In this document: positions 1 to 11,040 of the stretch, one piece after another | How the letters are laid out: every line of letters begins with the position of its first letter | How positions within the stretch are numbered: the stretch's first letter is position 1 | Source of the DNA: Arenicola marina | Taxonomy: Eukaryota; Annelida; Polychaeta; Arenicolidae | DNA: 64,000 nucleotides | Assembly (NCBI GenBank): GCA_964019135.1 | Contig: OZ025248.1 | Location: 74,964,119-75,028,118 of the forward strand | Reading direction: 5' to 3' | Program-made: the position numbers and the translations under genes | Notes under the pieces: model-generated | Seen by the model: the letters and a program-made list of their open reading frames with translations, nothing else | Told to the model about the DNA's origin: nothing | Database searches by the model: none

Positions 1-398
1 GTCGGGCTGACGACATCTCACTCAGAAGCCCCCTCACTGTATTCCGTCGCAGCTTTATCGCAAAAACATACCACTAGTCGCATTTATTTGTACGAGGGAA
101 AGCAGACAACCGTGACGTAAACCCTATACAGTTGATAACAACTTGTTTACCATCCATTATTGATGACACTGCTCCATATTTTATTATAACATAATTCAAC
201 CCAACGTATACTTAAATCGCCAAAATTGAAGAATATAAGGGGTGTTGGAAGTATATTCTAGCAAACGCTTTCTAACAATCAATAGCAACGCAGATAAATA
301 AATGGCTTCAATCTCATTTGCTTCTGTTACATAAAAAATATTGGAAAGTTTTAATCAGCATTATTATAGTTTATAAATCAACATTTAAGAGGGATATG
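1..398. other. Gene-free, A/T-rich
   Basis: No open frame, splice-supported exon or repeat array was recognised. Confidence 0.5.
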
Positions 399-462
399 CA
401 GGGGCGGATCTAGGAATTTGCCAAGGGGGGGGTGCAACCCCCCCCCCCTAGATACGCCCCTG
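399..462. mobile_element. 64-bp micro-MITE with 16-bp terminal inverted repeats and 6-bp target duplication
   Basis: Left end CAGGGGCGGATCTAGG (399-414) pairs with right end CCTAGATACGCCCCTG (447-462), one mismatch in 16. A G-tract and a C-tract in the middle also pair, so the whole element can fold on itself. GATATG flanks it on both sides (393-398 and 463-468). This is the cleanest copy of a family whose ends recur through the window. Confidence 0.75.
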
Positions 463-768
463 GATATGGGTCTCCGTTGAACTCACAACCAAGCTTCTAC
501 AAACAAAACATCCATCGGTCACCAACATCACTGTTCATTACGGTCAACCAGACGCCATACCAGGCCAGCGTCATCAAATAGCTGGCGACTGACTCCGTGT
601 TAGACAAGAAACTGGTAAGAGCGATTAATTTCACCTGTACCGTGGTCCGCCGCCCAAGCGACTAGTTACGAGTAGCTAGTTGTTCAATTGTTGCTCACTT
701 CAACTGGCAAGTTTGTTGGTTGTAGTCTTTATATCCATTGTGGCAGTGCCTCCATAAAAACCTCCAGT
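463..768. other. Gene-free
   Basis: Nothing recognisable; low-complexity content is absent. Confidence 0.4.
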
Positions 769-866
769 GGGCTAGAGCGCTTGCCTTGAGTGCTCTCGCC
801 ACCTCAGAGCCTAACGGCACGTGGATCGGTAGTTCGCGCCCCGCTGTGGCCAGGTCTGTGTGGTTG
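769..866 (+). repeat. SINE-like tRNA-derived head, copy 1
   Basis: The segment has a weak box A (GGGCTAGAGCGC) and a box B-like GGTAGTTCGCGCC spaced as in tRNA-derived SINEs. It is closely similar to the reverse complement of 998-1098, so the two form a long imperfect inverted repeat. Confidence 0.5.
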
Positions 867-882
867 GTTGTTTTTTGAGGAC

Positions 883-1607
883 GCTTTAACCATTTTTGGT
901 CATATCGCGTCAATGGGAGAAGAAATGGAGAGTGGAGACATGTCCCCGGCTTAAGCCCCAACTCTTTACGAAGAAAGATATGGGATCTTTATCTTGCGAC
1001 CACACAGACATGGCCATAGGTAGCAGGGCTCAAACCACCGATCCACGTTCCGTTAGGCTCTCAGGTGGCCAGAGCACTCAAGGCGAGCCCTCTAACCCAA
1101 TGAGCTCTCGCGCCGGCCCCCATTGTCTGTGTGGTCCCAGGATAAAGATCCTATGTCCTTCTTCTCAAAGAGTAGGGGATTACCCCCTTGGACATGGCTC
1201 CATTGGGAGCAGTACAACTCCCCCTCGACCATTCCCCCTCGGACAATGCCCGCCTAGGACAAGTCCCCCCTGGACAACTCCCCTCCGCCCCCCCCCCCCA
1301 CCCCGGACAACTCCCGCCCCCCCTCCCCCCTCCCCCGGACGGCAACTCCCTCCCGGACAACTCCGTACCGGACCTCTACCTTCCGGATAATTTCCCCCTA
1401 GCGGAATTGTCTCGGTGCGGGGGTTGTCTGGGGAGGAATTGTCCGGAGAAACCTGCCCGGGGGGGACACTTGGGGGGGGGGGACTTGTCTGACGGGGATT
1501 GTGGGGGGGGGGGGAATTGTCCGGGGTGGGGGGGTAGTTGTCCTAGAACCGGCTCCACTCTCCCTTTCTTCTCTCATTGACGCGATATGACCAAAAGTGG
1601 TTAAAGC
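883..1607. mobile_element. Foldback element with 55-bp terminal inverted repeats
   Basis: Positions 883-937 pair with 1553-1607 at about 52 of 55 bases. The interior holds an inverted SINE head and a GC-rich core. In that core, C-rich GGACAACTCC-type motifs (about 1200-1390) face G-rich GGAATTGTCC-type motifs (about 1395-1555), so it is palindromic on a larger scale. No clear target-site duplication was found and there is no coding capacity. Confidence 0.6.
998..1098 (-). repeat. SINE-like tRNA-derived head, copy 2 (inverted)
   Basis: Read on the minus strand it carries GGTTAGAGGGCTC (box A-like) and GGTTTGAGCCC, a good box B. It is the inverted partner of 769-866 and sits inside the foldback element at 883-1607. 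Confidence 0.5.
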
Positions 1608-2290
1608 ATTCTGAATGTACAACTAGCACTATATTTTGCACTTATATTAGAACAATTAAGCAAAAGGAAGTCGGAATTTGTGTAATATCTTCTTACATTT
1701 ACGTCCCGCGTGAATAGTATTGTCAGGAGTAATATATGTATACATGGATTTTCGGCTTGCCATAGTTTCTGCCCCACGCGGATTACGATGGCATATGAGC
1801 ACGAGTGGGCGCATGTCTTTGGGCTAGGTTCGGTATCCCGCCTGGGACCCCCATCCGCAACACGCGACAGGGAACTTCCGGGTGTGCCGTCAGGGATATG
1901 CCTATTCCAATGAAATGCACAGCCCGTTCACATCCGGTGCACGTAGGGGTAATGGAACCAACCTACTCTCATCACCTTTCAGTCAACCGCCATCTTCTCC
2001 CGAATGTCCAGTGCTGTTTTGAATTGGACACATCGGCATACCGAATTAATACGCGCGAACCCATACCCGGGTGACAGACGTGTCGGGCGGTTTACAGGTG
2101 CGTAATGTGCGTATATTCGGGTTATCGCAGGGATACAGAGCTACCAAAGCAATGCGCCCAATGACTCGCCCTTCGACTTGGCAATCCCCGTTAGGGTTCA
2201 AATTTTACTTATTCTACAATGTTCAGTTTGTAGTTGTATTTGTTAAGGATAAAAATCTACGAGTTCGCTCATTATGTCAGTCCGTCCAAT
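1608..2290. other. Gene-free
   Basis: Short open frames only; none shows a domain, codon bias or splice context. Confidence 0.4.
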
Positions 2291-2394
2291 ATTGAACTTT
2301 GTTAAGGATAAACAATTTCTGTCTGTCTGCGTGAATGTCTTTGTGTGTCTTTGTGTATGTCTGTCTGCAATGTTTCGCAATAACTATCGAACGC

Positions 2395-2785
2395 CTTCAG
2401 ATATCGACTTCTAAATTCACAAACAGATTCCGCATGGCCATTGTGAGGGTAAGTTTGTAGATGGGCCATGTCGATCAAAGGTCAGAGCCACAGGATTTTT
2501 TCAAAATTTGTTTAACCATTGAAAGATAGGACCAAAATGGGGATTGATAAAAATTATTTTACATATTGGGCCCATTCACAAACTTTAACAGTGAACCCTA
2601 TGAGAGCATTTTGGGGGGAATATGGCCTCTTCAATGTTTTTATCCGGACAACCGGTGAGTCAAACGACACCGCACCAAAACATTGGTATTTGGGTGCTGA
2701 TGACGATATTGATCAAGGTCAAGTGACTAAGATCACTGTCACAGCAAGGTCAAGGTCATATGAAGAGTACAAAATCTGACCCTTG
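2395..2785 (+). repeat. Dispersed repeat copy A
   Basis: It shares with 3430-3800 the ordered motifs TCAAACGACAC, then GGATCAAGGTCA-like sequence, then AGCAAGGTCAAGGTCA-like sequence. A GTCTGTCTG-rich stretch (2318-2370) precedes it. It is probably a decayed non-autonomous transposon. Confidence 0.45.
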
Positions 2786-2789
2786 ACGG

Positions 2790-3385
2790 GTTAATCGGAA
2801 TACTGGGGGTCGAATCGGGATTCTAGGATCTGAGGGCTCAAATATGGATCAATAGGGTCAAATCGGGATCTAAGGTGTCAATCCGGATCCTAGGGCTCAA
2901 ATCTGGATCTAAAGCATAACATCTGGATCTACATGATCAAATCGGGATCTTGGCGTTCCGGATTTGATTAGTCAATCCGGTTTTTAATGGTAAAATTGGG
3001 ATCCTAAGGGTTAATCCGGATCGTAGGAATCAATTTCGGATCTTAGGGGTCAGTTCGGATCGGTGGGGCGAAATCAGGTTCTGATGTGTTAATCTGGATC
3101 TTATGGGTAAAATCGGAATAATACAGGTCCAATCCGGATCTTATGGGTAAAATCGCGATCCACATCAAATTGGGATACTAAGGATCGAATCCGGATTCTA
3201 GATGTCTCATCTGGATGTGGGGCATAAAATCAAGATCTGAGGGATCAATCTGGATCCTAAGGGTCGATCCGGATTCTAAGGGTCAAATCCGGATCATAAA
3301 GTTCAATCGGCATACTAGGGGTCGAATACAGATTCTAGGGGTCAAATTCAGATTCTAAGTATTTAATACGAATCTGAGAGCACTG
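2790..3385. repeat. Degenerate ~22-24-bp minisatellite
   Basis: About 25 diverged copies of a unit like GGGTCAAATCCGGATCTAAG. Divergence is high, so this looks like an old array. It lies between the two copies of the dispersed repeat. Confidence 0.7.
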
Positions 3386-3429
3386 TACGTCGTCGTCGGT
3401 TTTGTTCAATGTTCAAGTTGGACGCTTGA

Positions 3430-3800
3430 CGGTCTCGTTAAGACGAAAATCTACGATTTGAAATTTAGGACAAAAAATAAGATTTTTTTTTGCTACTGTC
3501 ACAGTTTTAATACTGGAAATTATTTCACGTATTGGTCCTTGCCTTGTGTATGCAGTGTTTAAATTTTGCAAATCGCCCACTTCTTCTGCAAACAAATCCC
3601 AAATGTTAATATGGTAACCTAAGAGAGGATTTTGCCGGAAAAATTACCTCCTCAATTTCTCCATGAAGGGGGCAAGTCAGACAAACGACACTTTGCGCCC
3701 AAATACTAATGTTATGTCTTACGCAAAGGACTATATGGATCAAGGTCACGCATCCAAGGTCAAGGTTATAGCACGGTCAAGGTCACGAAACATGTTTTCC
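3430..3800 (+). repeat. Dispersed repeat copy B
   Basis: Diverged copy of 2395-2785 in the same orientation, on the other side of the degenerate array. Confidence 0.4.
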
Positions 3801-4739
3801 GTAACACCGTTAATATTTGGTTCAGAGAGCTATTGTTTATTCGAGAGTATTCTTGCAGAGACAGCCGAAAAAGGGACATTGGCCCACATTTTTCCGGATA
3901 CCGAAAGTTTTTCGAGTAATCGGTCAATGAAACAAAATTCAGAAAAATCGCCGTGACTACAAGAATGCAAGTAGGAAACCTATATGCGGTGGAGTATCTA
4001 CCAATGTTAGTGACATCATGGGTGCCAATGGCATCGAATTCGAACCAGTAGTTTGGACGAAGAAAGTAATTTAAAAAAATAATAGTCACACTTTAACATG
4101 GTCAATCCCATTATAAAGCCTCGATACGCCAAATCACTGACTGCGCGGCGACGTTTGTGAGAGCCCAAAACCTCCGACTACCCAAAACGTCATACATAGC
4201 TAAGAACCAACGAACAGTTACATTTGACGTTTCAAACTTTCACAATCTAGCGATATGAAACCGTGATACGCTCGTTTTGTATCTCTTAGATAGCAATTTA
4301 CGAATAACAATAAGGAGAAGCTCGACGGGGTGGGGGAGTTTAAGAGTAGGGCGGTGCATAACAAGGCACGGAAAAAATAAGCGTTAGCGGTATTTTGCAG
4401 CCTTAATTGGCCTCTTTGCCCTCTTTTGAACTTGTCACACCCTCGGGCCGTAGATCTATTAATTAAAACAATAATTATGCGAGGTCGGGAACACCCTAAG
4501 GGCAAGGACAAACTCTGGTCATTGTTCTTGTGATATGTTTATTCGTGGATGCTCGAGTTGTAGATAACTGTGCATTATGTTGTAGGTGTCAACATCCTGA
4601 TCCTGGCCCGTTTTGGGCAGTCGCTTTGGGCTCTCACAGACGTTTTGGCCTATAACCCGGTGTAACATGACCAGCCGTCCCCTTATGACAGCGTGTCCCC
4701 CCTGCAGTTCGGGTATACGCGCGGAGGAGGGCACTAGTT
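3801..4739. other. Gene-free
   Basis: Nothing with coding character; short frames on both strands appear random. Confidence 0.4.
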
Positions 4740-5390
4740 ATGGAGGTACATATTGTCATGGGATGAATATACCTGACCAGGTGTCCCCTTAGCTTAGCAC
4801 GGGATTACCGATCTACGTGTGTTAAGGGACATGTAGAGGAGGGGGGAGGGGGTGGACATGCTGTCACGGGTTAAATACAGCCATGACCAAGTGTCCCCTT
4901 AACTTAGCACGGAATTACCGATCTACGTGGGTTAAGGGCCATAGGAAGGCGGGGGGGGGGGGTGCACACTGTCATAGGCTGAATATAGCCATGACCAAGT
5001 GTCCCCTTAGCTTAAGCATTGGATCACTGAACAAGGTGGGTTAAGGAACATGTTGTCATGTGCCTTATATAGCTATGACTAGGTGTCCCCTTAGGTTAGC
5101 ACGGGATTGCTGATCTATGAGGGTTAAGGGACATGGGGAGGGTGGGGGGCATGTTGTCATGGGCCCAATATAGCCAGGTGCTATATATGACCAGGTGCCT
5201 CCTTAGCCGGCTTAGCATGGGATTACCGATCTATGTGGGTTAAGGGACATAGGGAGGGGTGGGGGGCATGCTGTCACGGGTTAAATACAGCCATGACCAA
5301 GTATACCCTTAGCTTATCATGGGATTACCGATCCACGTGGTTTTAGGGACATTGGCAGGGGGAGACACATTGTCATGGGCCGAATAGATC
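4740..5390. repeat. ~110-bp minisatellite, about six copies
   Basis: Each unit contains TGTCATGGGC-, then GACCAGGTGTCCCCTTAGC-, then GGGATTACCGATCTACG- and GGGTTAAGGGACAT-like blocks, ending in a variable G-rich stretch. Copies are 70-115 bp because of deletions and G-tract length. Confidence 0.8.
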
Positions 5391-5394
5391 GGTC

Positions 5395-5625
5395 GCAGTA
5401 GCCGTCCGCCATATTTGTTTTTGGCGGATGCCGGTACCTGTGAATACGACTTGGTTCCTCCTCTCCGTTAGCATATAACTCTCCGCTAGAGGGCCTTGTC
5501 AGTCGCTCACTTTGAACTTCAAAACAACAGCCGCGCCCTCTGTCACAGGTAATTGACTGTTACAAAGTTTGGGACCCAGGCTACAAATGGTGGCGGGACT
5601 CTGGACCTGGGGGCACTTGCGCCAA
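5395..5625. mobile_element. Truncated copy of the Mutator-like MITE found at 50066-50794
   Basis: The interior (GTCCGCCATATTTG to the GGGACCCAGGCTAC motif) matches 50305-50510. It ends in the element terminus CCTGGGGGCACTTGCGCCAA at 5606-5625, but most of both inverted-repeat arms is missing. Confidence 0.7.
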
Positions 5626-5635
5626 CCGACCCCCG

Positions 5636-5735
5636 TGATTAGGAAATTGTAGCCGACCTCTATGATCGGGGAATTGTAGCCCATCCCTCAGTGATTGGGG
5701 AATTGTAGCCGACGCCTGTAATTCAGGAATTGTAT
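5636..5735. repeat. Short ~33-bp tandem block
   Basis: Three to four copies around GGGGAATTGTAGCC, directly before the larger array. The period matches that array, but the sequence differs. Confidence 0.6.
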
Positions 5736-7230
5736 TGATGTACACCTTTATCGGTGTAGGGTTGGAACATCTGCACACCTCTATCGGTGTAGGGGTGTAA
5801 CATCCGTACACCTCTATCGGTGGAGGGTTGCAACATCTGCACACATCTATCGCTGGAGGGTTGAAACATCTGCACACCTCTATCGGTGTAGGGGTGTAAC
5901 ATCTGTACACCTCTATCGCTGGAGGGTTGAAACATCTGCACACCTCTATCGGTGTAGGGGTGTAACATCTGTACACCTCTATCGCTGCACACCTCTATCG
6001 GTGTAGGGGTGTAACATCCGTACACCTCTATCGGTGGAGGGTTGAAACATCTGCACACATCTATCGCTGGAGGGTTGAAACATCTGCACACCTCTATCGG
6101 TGTAGGGGTGTAACATCTGTACACCTCTATCGCTGGAGGGTTGAAACATCTGCACACCTCTATCGGTGTAGGGGTGTAACATCTGTACACCTCTATCGCT
6201 GGAGGGTTGAAACATCTGCACACCTCTATCGGTGTAGGGGTGCAACATCTGTACACCTCTATCGCTGGAGGGTTGAAACATCTGCACACCTCTATCGGTG
6301 TAGGGGTGTAACATCCGTACACCTCTGTTGGTGGAGGGTTGCAACATCTGCACACATCTATCGCTGGAGGGTTGAAACATCTGCACACCTCTATCGGTGT
6401 AGGGGTGTAACATCTGCACACCTCTATCGGTGTAGTGGTGTAACATCCGTACACCTCTATTGGTGGAGGGTTGCAACATCTGCACACATCTATCGCTGGA
6501 GGGTTGAAACATCTGCACACATCTATCGCTGGAGGGTTGAAACATCTGCACACCTCTATCGGTGTAGGGGTGTAACATCTGTACACCTCTATCGCTGGAG
6601 GGTTGAAACATCTGCACACCTCTATCGGTGTAGGGGTGTAACATCTGTGCACCTCTATCGCTGGAGGGTTGAAACATCTGCACACCTCTATCGATGTAGG
6701 GGTGTAACATCTGTACACCTCTATCGCTGGAGAGTTGAAACATCTGCACACCTCTATCGGTGTAGGGGTGTAACATCTGTACACCTCTATCGGTGGAGGG
6801 TTGCAACATCTGCACACATCTATCGCTGGAGGGTTGAAACATCTGCACACCTCTATCGGTGTAGGGGTGTAACATCTGTATACATATATCGCTGGAGGGT
6901 TGAAACATCTGCACACCTCTATCGGTGTAGGGGTGTAACATCTGCACACCTCTAACGGTGTAGGGGTGTAACATCTGCACACCTCTATCGGTGTAGGGGT
7001 GTAACATCTGCACACCTCTATCGGTGGAGGGTTGCAACATCTGCACACATCTATCGCTGGAGGGTTGAAACATCTGCACACCTCTATCGGTGGAGGGTTG
7101 AAACATCTGCACACCTCTATCGGTGGAGGGTTGAAACATCTGCACACCTCTATCGGTGTAGGGGTGTAACATCCGTACACCTCTATCGGTGTAGGGGTGT
7201 TACATCTGTATACATATATCGGTGGAGGGA
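5736..7230. repeat. 33-bp minisatellite, about 45 copies
   Basis: The unit is ATCTGCACACCTCTATCGG followed by TGTAGGGGTGTAAC or TGGAGGGTTGAAAC. The two variants often alternate, giving a 66-bp dimer. A period of 33 is divisible by three and lacks stop codons, so long frames (up to 507 codons) open on the minus strand. They encode only an 11-residue Cys-Pro-Thr repeat and are not taken as a gene. Confidence 0.95.
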
Positions 7231-7740
7231 TCATCTCATGCAACATGAGACTTGTCGCCTGACCTGACGGTACAGCCTACGGTCATTTCCTATCCTTCAT
7301 GGACGAGTATAGCCATGTAGACCCTGAGAGTTTCATTATTTCTTATATAATTTGGATATTTCAATGACAAGCGGTCACTTTGAGGTACACTTAAATATGT
7401 TATGAGAAGCATATCTTGCATTTATCTTCTTTTATCTTCGCCATATAGTCAAAAAGCCGTCATTTGCAAGTATTCTCTTGAAAGGTTATGCTCACAGTGC
7501 AATGCAATTAAAATACACCACTTGCAAATCTTCGCTACGATTAATTCACCGACACGGTTTCCACGAAGCTGTTCCGCACATTTATGGTGACATTATGACA
7601 TTTTTGTCGCTTTCTCCGGGAAATTACCCAGTGACTCCAACTTCTCTGAACTTCATTCATCATTTAATCCTGCAGACGAGGATCATCCGAAGATGGCGTT
7701 ATGATGACACTCAACCCCAACTTCAAACTTGTTTTAACAT
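7231..7740. other. Gene-free
   Basis: A/T-rich spacer between two arrays; nothing recognised. Confidence 0.4.
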
Positions 7741-8375
7741 CGATGGCTGACTCGGGGAGATGGAAACGGGGCATGGCTGACAGGGGGAGATGGAAACGGG
7801 GCATGGCTGACTGGAAAAGATGACAACGGGAGTTGGCTGACAGGGGAAGATGGAAACGGGACATGGCTGACAGGGAGAGATGGAAACGGGGCATGGCTGA
7901 CAGGGGGAGATGGAAACGTGGCATGGCTGACGGGGGGGGGGGGTGGAAACCGGGCATGGTTGACGGGGGGGGGGGAGATGAATACGGGGCATGGCTGACT
8001 GGGGCAGATGGAGACGGGGCATGGCTGACTGGAGCAGATGGAAAAGGGGCATGGCTGACTGGAGCAGATGGAAAAGGGGCATGGCTCACAAAGAGAGATG
8101 GAAACGGGGCATGGCTGAAGGGGGGATGGAAACGGGGCATGGCTGACAGGGGGGATGGAAACGGGGCATGGCTGACAGGGGGAGATGGAAACGGGGCATG
8201 GCTGACAGGGAGAGATGGAAACGGGGCATGGCTGACAGGGGGAGATGGAAACGGGGCATGGCTGACAGGGGGAGATGGAAACGGGGCATGGCTGACAGGG
8301 GGGATGGAAACGGGGCATGGCTGACAGGGGGAGATGGAAACGGGGCATGGCTGACAGGGGGAGAAGGAAACGGGA
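7741..8375. repeat. 30-bp minisatellite, about 21 copies
   Basis: The unit combines GATGGAAACGGGGCATGGCTG and a G-rich ACAGGGGGA. It varies in G-tract length. Being in multiples of three, it opens spurious frames on both strands. Confidence 0.95.
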
Positions 8376-8892
8376 CATCGATGAAACGGAAAATGAACGT
8401 AAATAATGGCAAACACGGAACATATTAGACACGAACAAACAGTAAAATTATTACCAAGACCTTTGCATATTCGGATAAATAAGGTTGAACATTGCCCACT
8501 CTGATATACTGCGTCAACGCCACGGCTAAGTAAGCCTAGTTGTAGGTACCCTTGCACTTTGTTTATTTTGATTATCAGGAGAACATGCGCTAATGATCAG
8601 CGAGATAGCTTTGCCAGCTTGCTCCTCCTCGCCGTCAGCGCGCCCCTTCACCGCCTGCAGTGGCGCCATCCGGCGGGCGCTGACGGCGAACATCAGCGGC
8701 TGGCGAAGAGTTTGTCAATCGGCCGTTTTGAAGACGTATCACGTGGTACTCCCCGAGGACACGTGGTTTCACTCATTAGGCGTGTCTTCGGGCGCTAGTG
8801 GCTGGGCGCGGGTCGAGTGACTTACCCAACTAAGGCTCCTGTCCTGGTCTTCCAAGTCTGTATTGTGATACAGCGCTGAAACGGATTGACGG
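8376..8892. other. Gene-free, with a GC-rich hairpin
   Basis: A perfect 12-bp inverted repeat CGCCGTCAGCGC / GCGCTGACGGCG (8630-8641 and 8677-8688) encloses a 35-nt loop. Overlapping short frames here have no recognisable domain. Confidence 0.4.
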
Positions 8893-9028
8893 TACGTATT
8901 ACAGCGAGCATTGGTCGGAGAGGGGGTGGAGGGGGGTTTGGGGTGCAGTCCTGGTGATTGAAGATACGTATTACAATGAGACTTGGTCGGAGGTGGGGGG
9001 GGGGGGCGGTTGCACCCCTGGTGATTCC
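8893..9028. repeat. Direct duplication of ~70 bp with G-tracts
   Basis: Two copies start TACGTATTACA, continue TTGGTCGGAG plus a G-tract, and end CCTGGTGATT. Confidence 0.65.
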
Positions 9029-9254
9029 GCTTGACTGCCAACACATCTTTAAAATCCTTTATCTTTGGCCGATGGATAGGCAGTTCCCGCGAGATCGCGT
9101 CCTTTGCCGTTATTCTCCGGCCAAGTTCAGTTTCTAGCAAAACTGAACGTGAGGCTTCGAAGTTTCAGTACCAGGTGGGATTTGCTTCATGAAAGAAAAC
9201 ACGGAAATTCAATTTTTGACACCCTGCTCCACAACGAGGCTTCATTTTACAACG

Positions 9255-9500
9255 ACTGAAAGGATGACAGACGGCTCTGCTCCCCAACGACTGAAACGAT
9301 GACAGACGTCTCTGCTCCACAGCGACTGAAAGGATGACAGACGTCTCTGCTCCACAGCGACTGAAAGGATGACAGACGTCTCTGCTCCACAACGACTGAA
9401 AGGATGACAGACGTCTCTGCTCCCCAACGACTGAAAGGATGACAGACGTCTCTGCTCCACAACGACTGAAAGGATGACAGACGTTTCTGCTCCACAGCGA
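9255..9500. repeat. 35-bp minisatellite, about seven copies
   Basis: Unit of GACTGAAAGGATGACAGACG followed by TCTCTGCTCCACAAC; near-identical copies differ mainly at ACAAC/CCAAC/ACAGC. Confidence 0.93.
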
Positions 9501-10095
9501 CCCACTATCCCTGCCTCCTATACACACACACTAACACGTTATTACACCATTAAGGTCAGCGTGATCTTGATCTTGACCTATGACCGACATAGCTTTGTGA
9601 TGATCTTGACCCGAAGTTTAAACTCCAAAATCTTTTGGTGACGCTCAGGAATTCATATTTAAATGCACAGCTTGATAACACCTAGTACACACAAACAACT
9701 TTCCCTCGCTATTCGTTCAATTCTCAACTTCGCCATACTGACAATTAAACCGTGAACAGGGTTTGCTTGTTATTTTTGCTGTTCGGAACCTTTGGGTAGG
9801 CCCTTGTTCTCAACATGTCGCGTACAGTAGGCTTACGTGCACTGAGCCATTGTGTCCGACTACCGTCCTTGACCTTCAAGTCCCACTAGGAGGGTATTGG
9901 TCTTATCTGGAATTAAAGCAGCATTCATAAAGGTAAACATTTTTCTGGCTCTTGTAAAACGACCCTGAATCTTTAAGCTGAGACACTCATTCATACGACT
10001 CTAGCTCTAAGCACCCCCACCTCAGCCGCATCGCCTCGATCCCTGAGGCATTCAGACATTGCTTGTGAGCTGCTTGAAATACTCCACCCTGAACA
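9501..10095. other. Gene-free
   Basis: Nothing recognised. Confidence 0.4.
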
Positions 10096-10340
10096 GGCTT
10101 CGCGCCCGGAGTGGTAGGGAGAGGGGGTGGGGGGGGGGGCAGGGGACAGGGGGGGAGGGGAGGGAGAGGGGGGGCAGGGAATAGACGTGGGGAGTGGGAG
10201 GGAGGGGGAAAGGCAATAGAAGAAGGAAGTTGGAGGGAAGGGGTGCAGGGAGTAGACGTGGGGAGTGGGGGCAGGGGCTGCAGGGAATAGACGTGGGAGG
10301 GGAGGCGAGGGCAGGGAATAGACGTGGGGTGAGACGGTGG
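10096..10340. repeat. Purine-rich G-block tract with four copies of a GGGAATAGACGTGGG motif
   Basis: About 240 bp of almost pure purine on the + strand, with many G-runs. The motif GCAGGGAATAGACGTGG recurs at irregular spacing. It has G-quadruplex and triplex potential. Confidence 0.7.
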
Positions 10341-10968
10341 AGAAAATATGACGGCGTCGGTTGCCAACTAGTTTACAGCTAAGTGGACTGCTGCGCCGGT
10401 ATAGAGGCGGTACTTTATGAAGCATAGTGTGCAGGACTTGGTTTTCGTGGTTGCCACCGGGTCTGACATCTACTTAGCCACTTGTTCCAGTTCCAGCGGC
10501 GCTGATATATGAGACAGCAGATCACAACCACCAGATTTCCCGATGGAGGCACTTTCGTGACCTTCACCTCGCGTAATAACGGCTCCAATTTTCGGCCCGT
10601 TGTAAATAACACGGGAAAGAGCGTGGGGGTGTAATCCGCGTTATACTAGTGGGGCCTGCGTGCGTCGGGACGCACTGGACCTGCCCCGACAAAGGAGTTT
10701 TGATTTTATGCCTTTCTTACGACAACTTATTACTTCCGAGCCATCTTTCGCACGAGTTATTACCCTTTGCTCACGCTGTGTTACATCGAGGTAACCGTTA
10801 AAACGCTGTTTATTTACTTCCATCTTTATTTTACGCAGTTCTCGTTTTGCTGTGTAAGTTTAGATTACCAATTTAATATAGATCTATGGTGTAGCGGAAA
10901 AAAGCTGCGACCGCATATTTAGACTTTGCGTGCAAGATCTTGCAATTTCTTGTGTGAAATATGAGTTA
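10341..10968. other. Gene-free
   Basis: Nothing recognised. Confidence 0.4.
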
Positions 10969-11040
10969 CACCGTGGCTTAGTAGGTAGCGCGTTCAAACT
11001 AAAGCCACCGGTGCCTATGTCGAGTCCCGCCTGTAAAAAA
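10969..11040 (+). repeat. tRNA-derived SINE head / tRNA pseudogene
   Basis: Box A TGGCTTAGTAGGTAGCGCG and box B-like GTCGAGTCCCGC are correctly spaced, followed by an A-run. The acceptor stem does not pair, so this is not a functional tRNA. A segment just downstream (11071-11120) resembles 1157-1205, which suggests a shared SINE body. Confidence 0.55.

Noticed and set aside
5723-7246. 507-codon minus-strand open frame
   Set aside because: Entirely tandem repeat with a 33-bp period; no non-repetitive coding portion, domain or splice signal.
10969-11040. Functional tRNA gene
   Set aside because: Box A and B are present, but the acceptor stem cannot pair; better explained as a SINE head or pseudogene.
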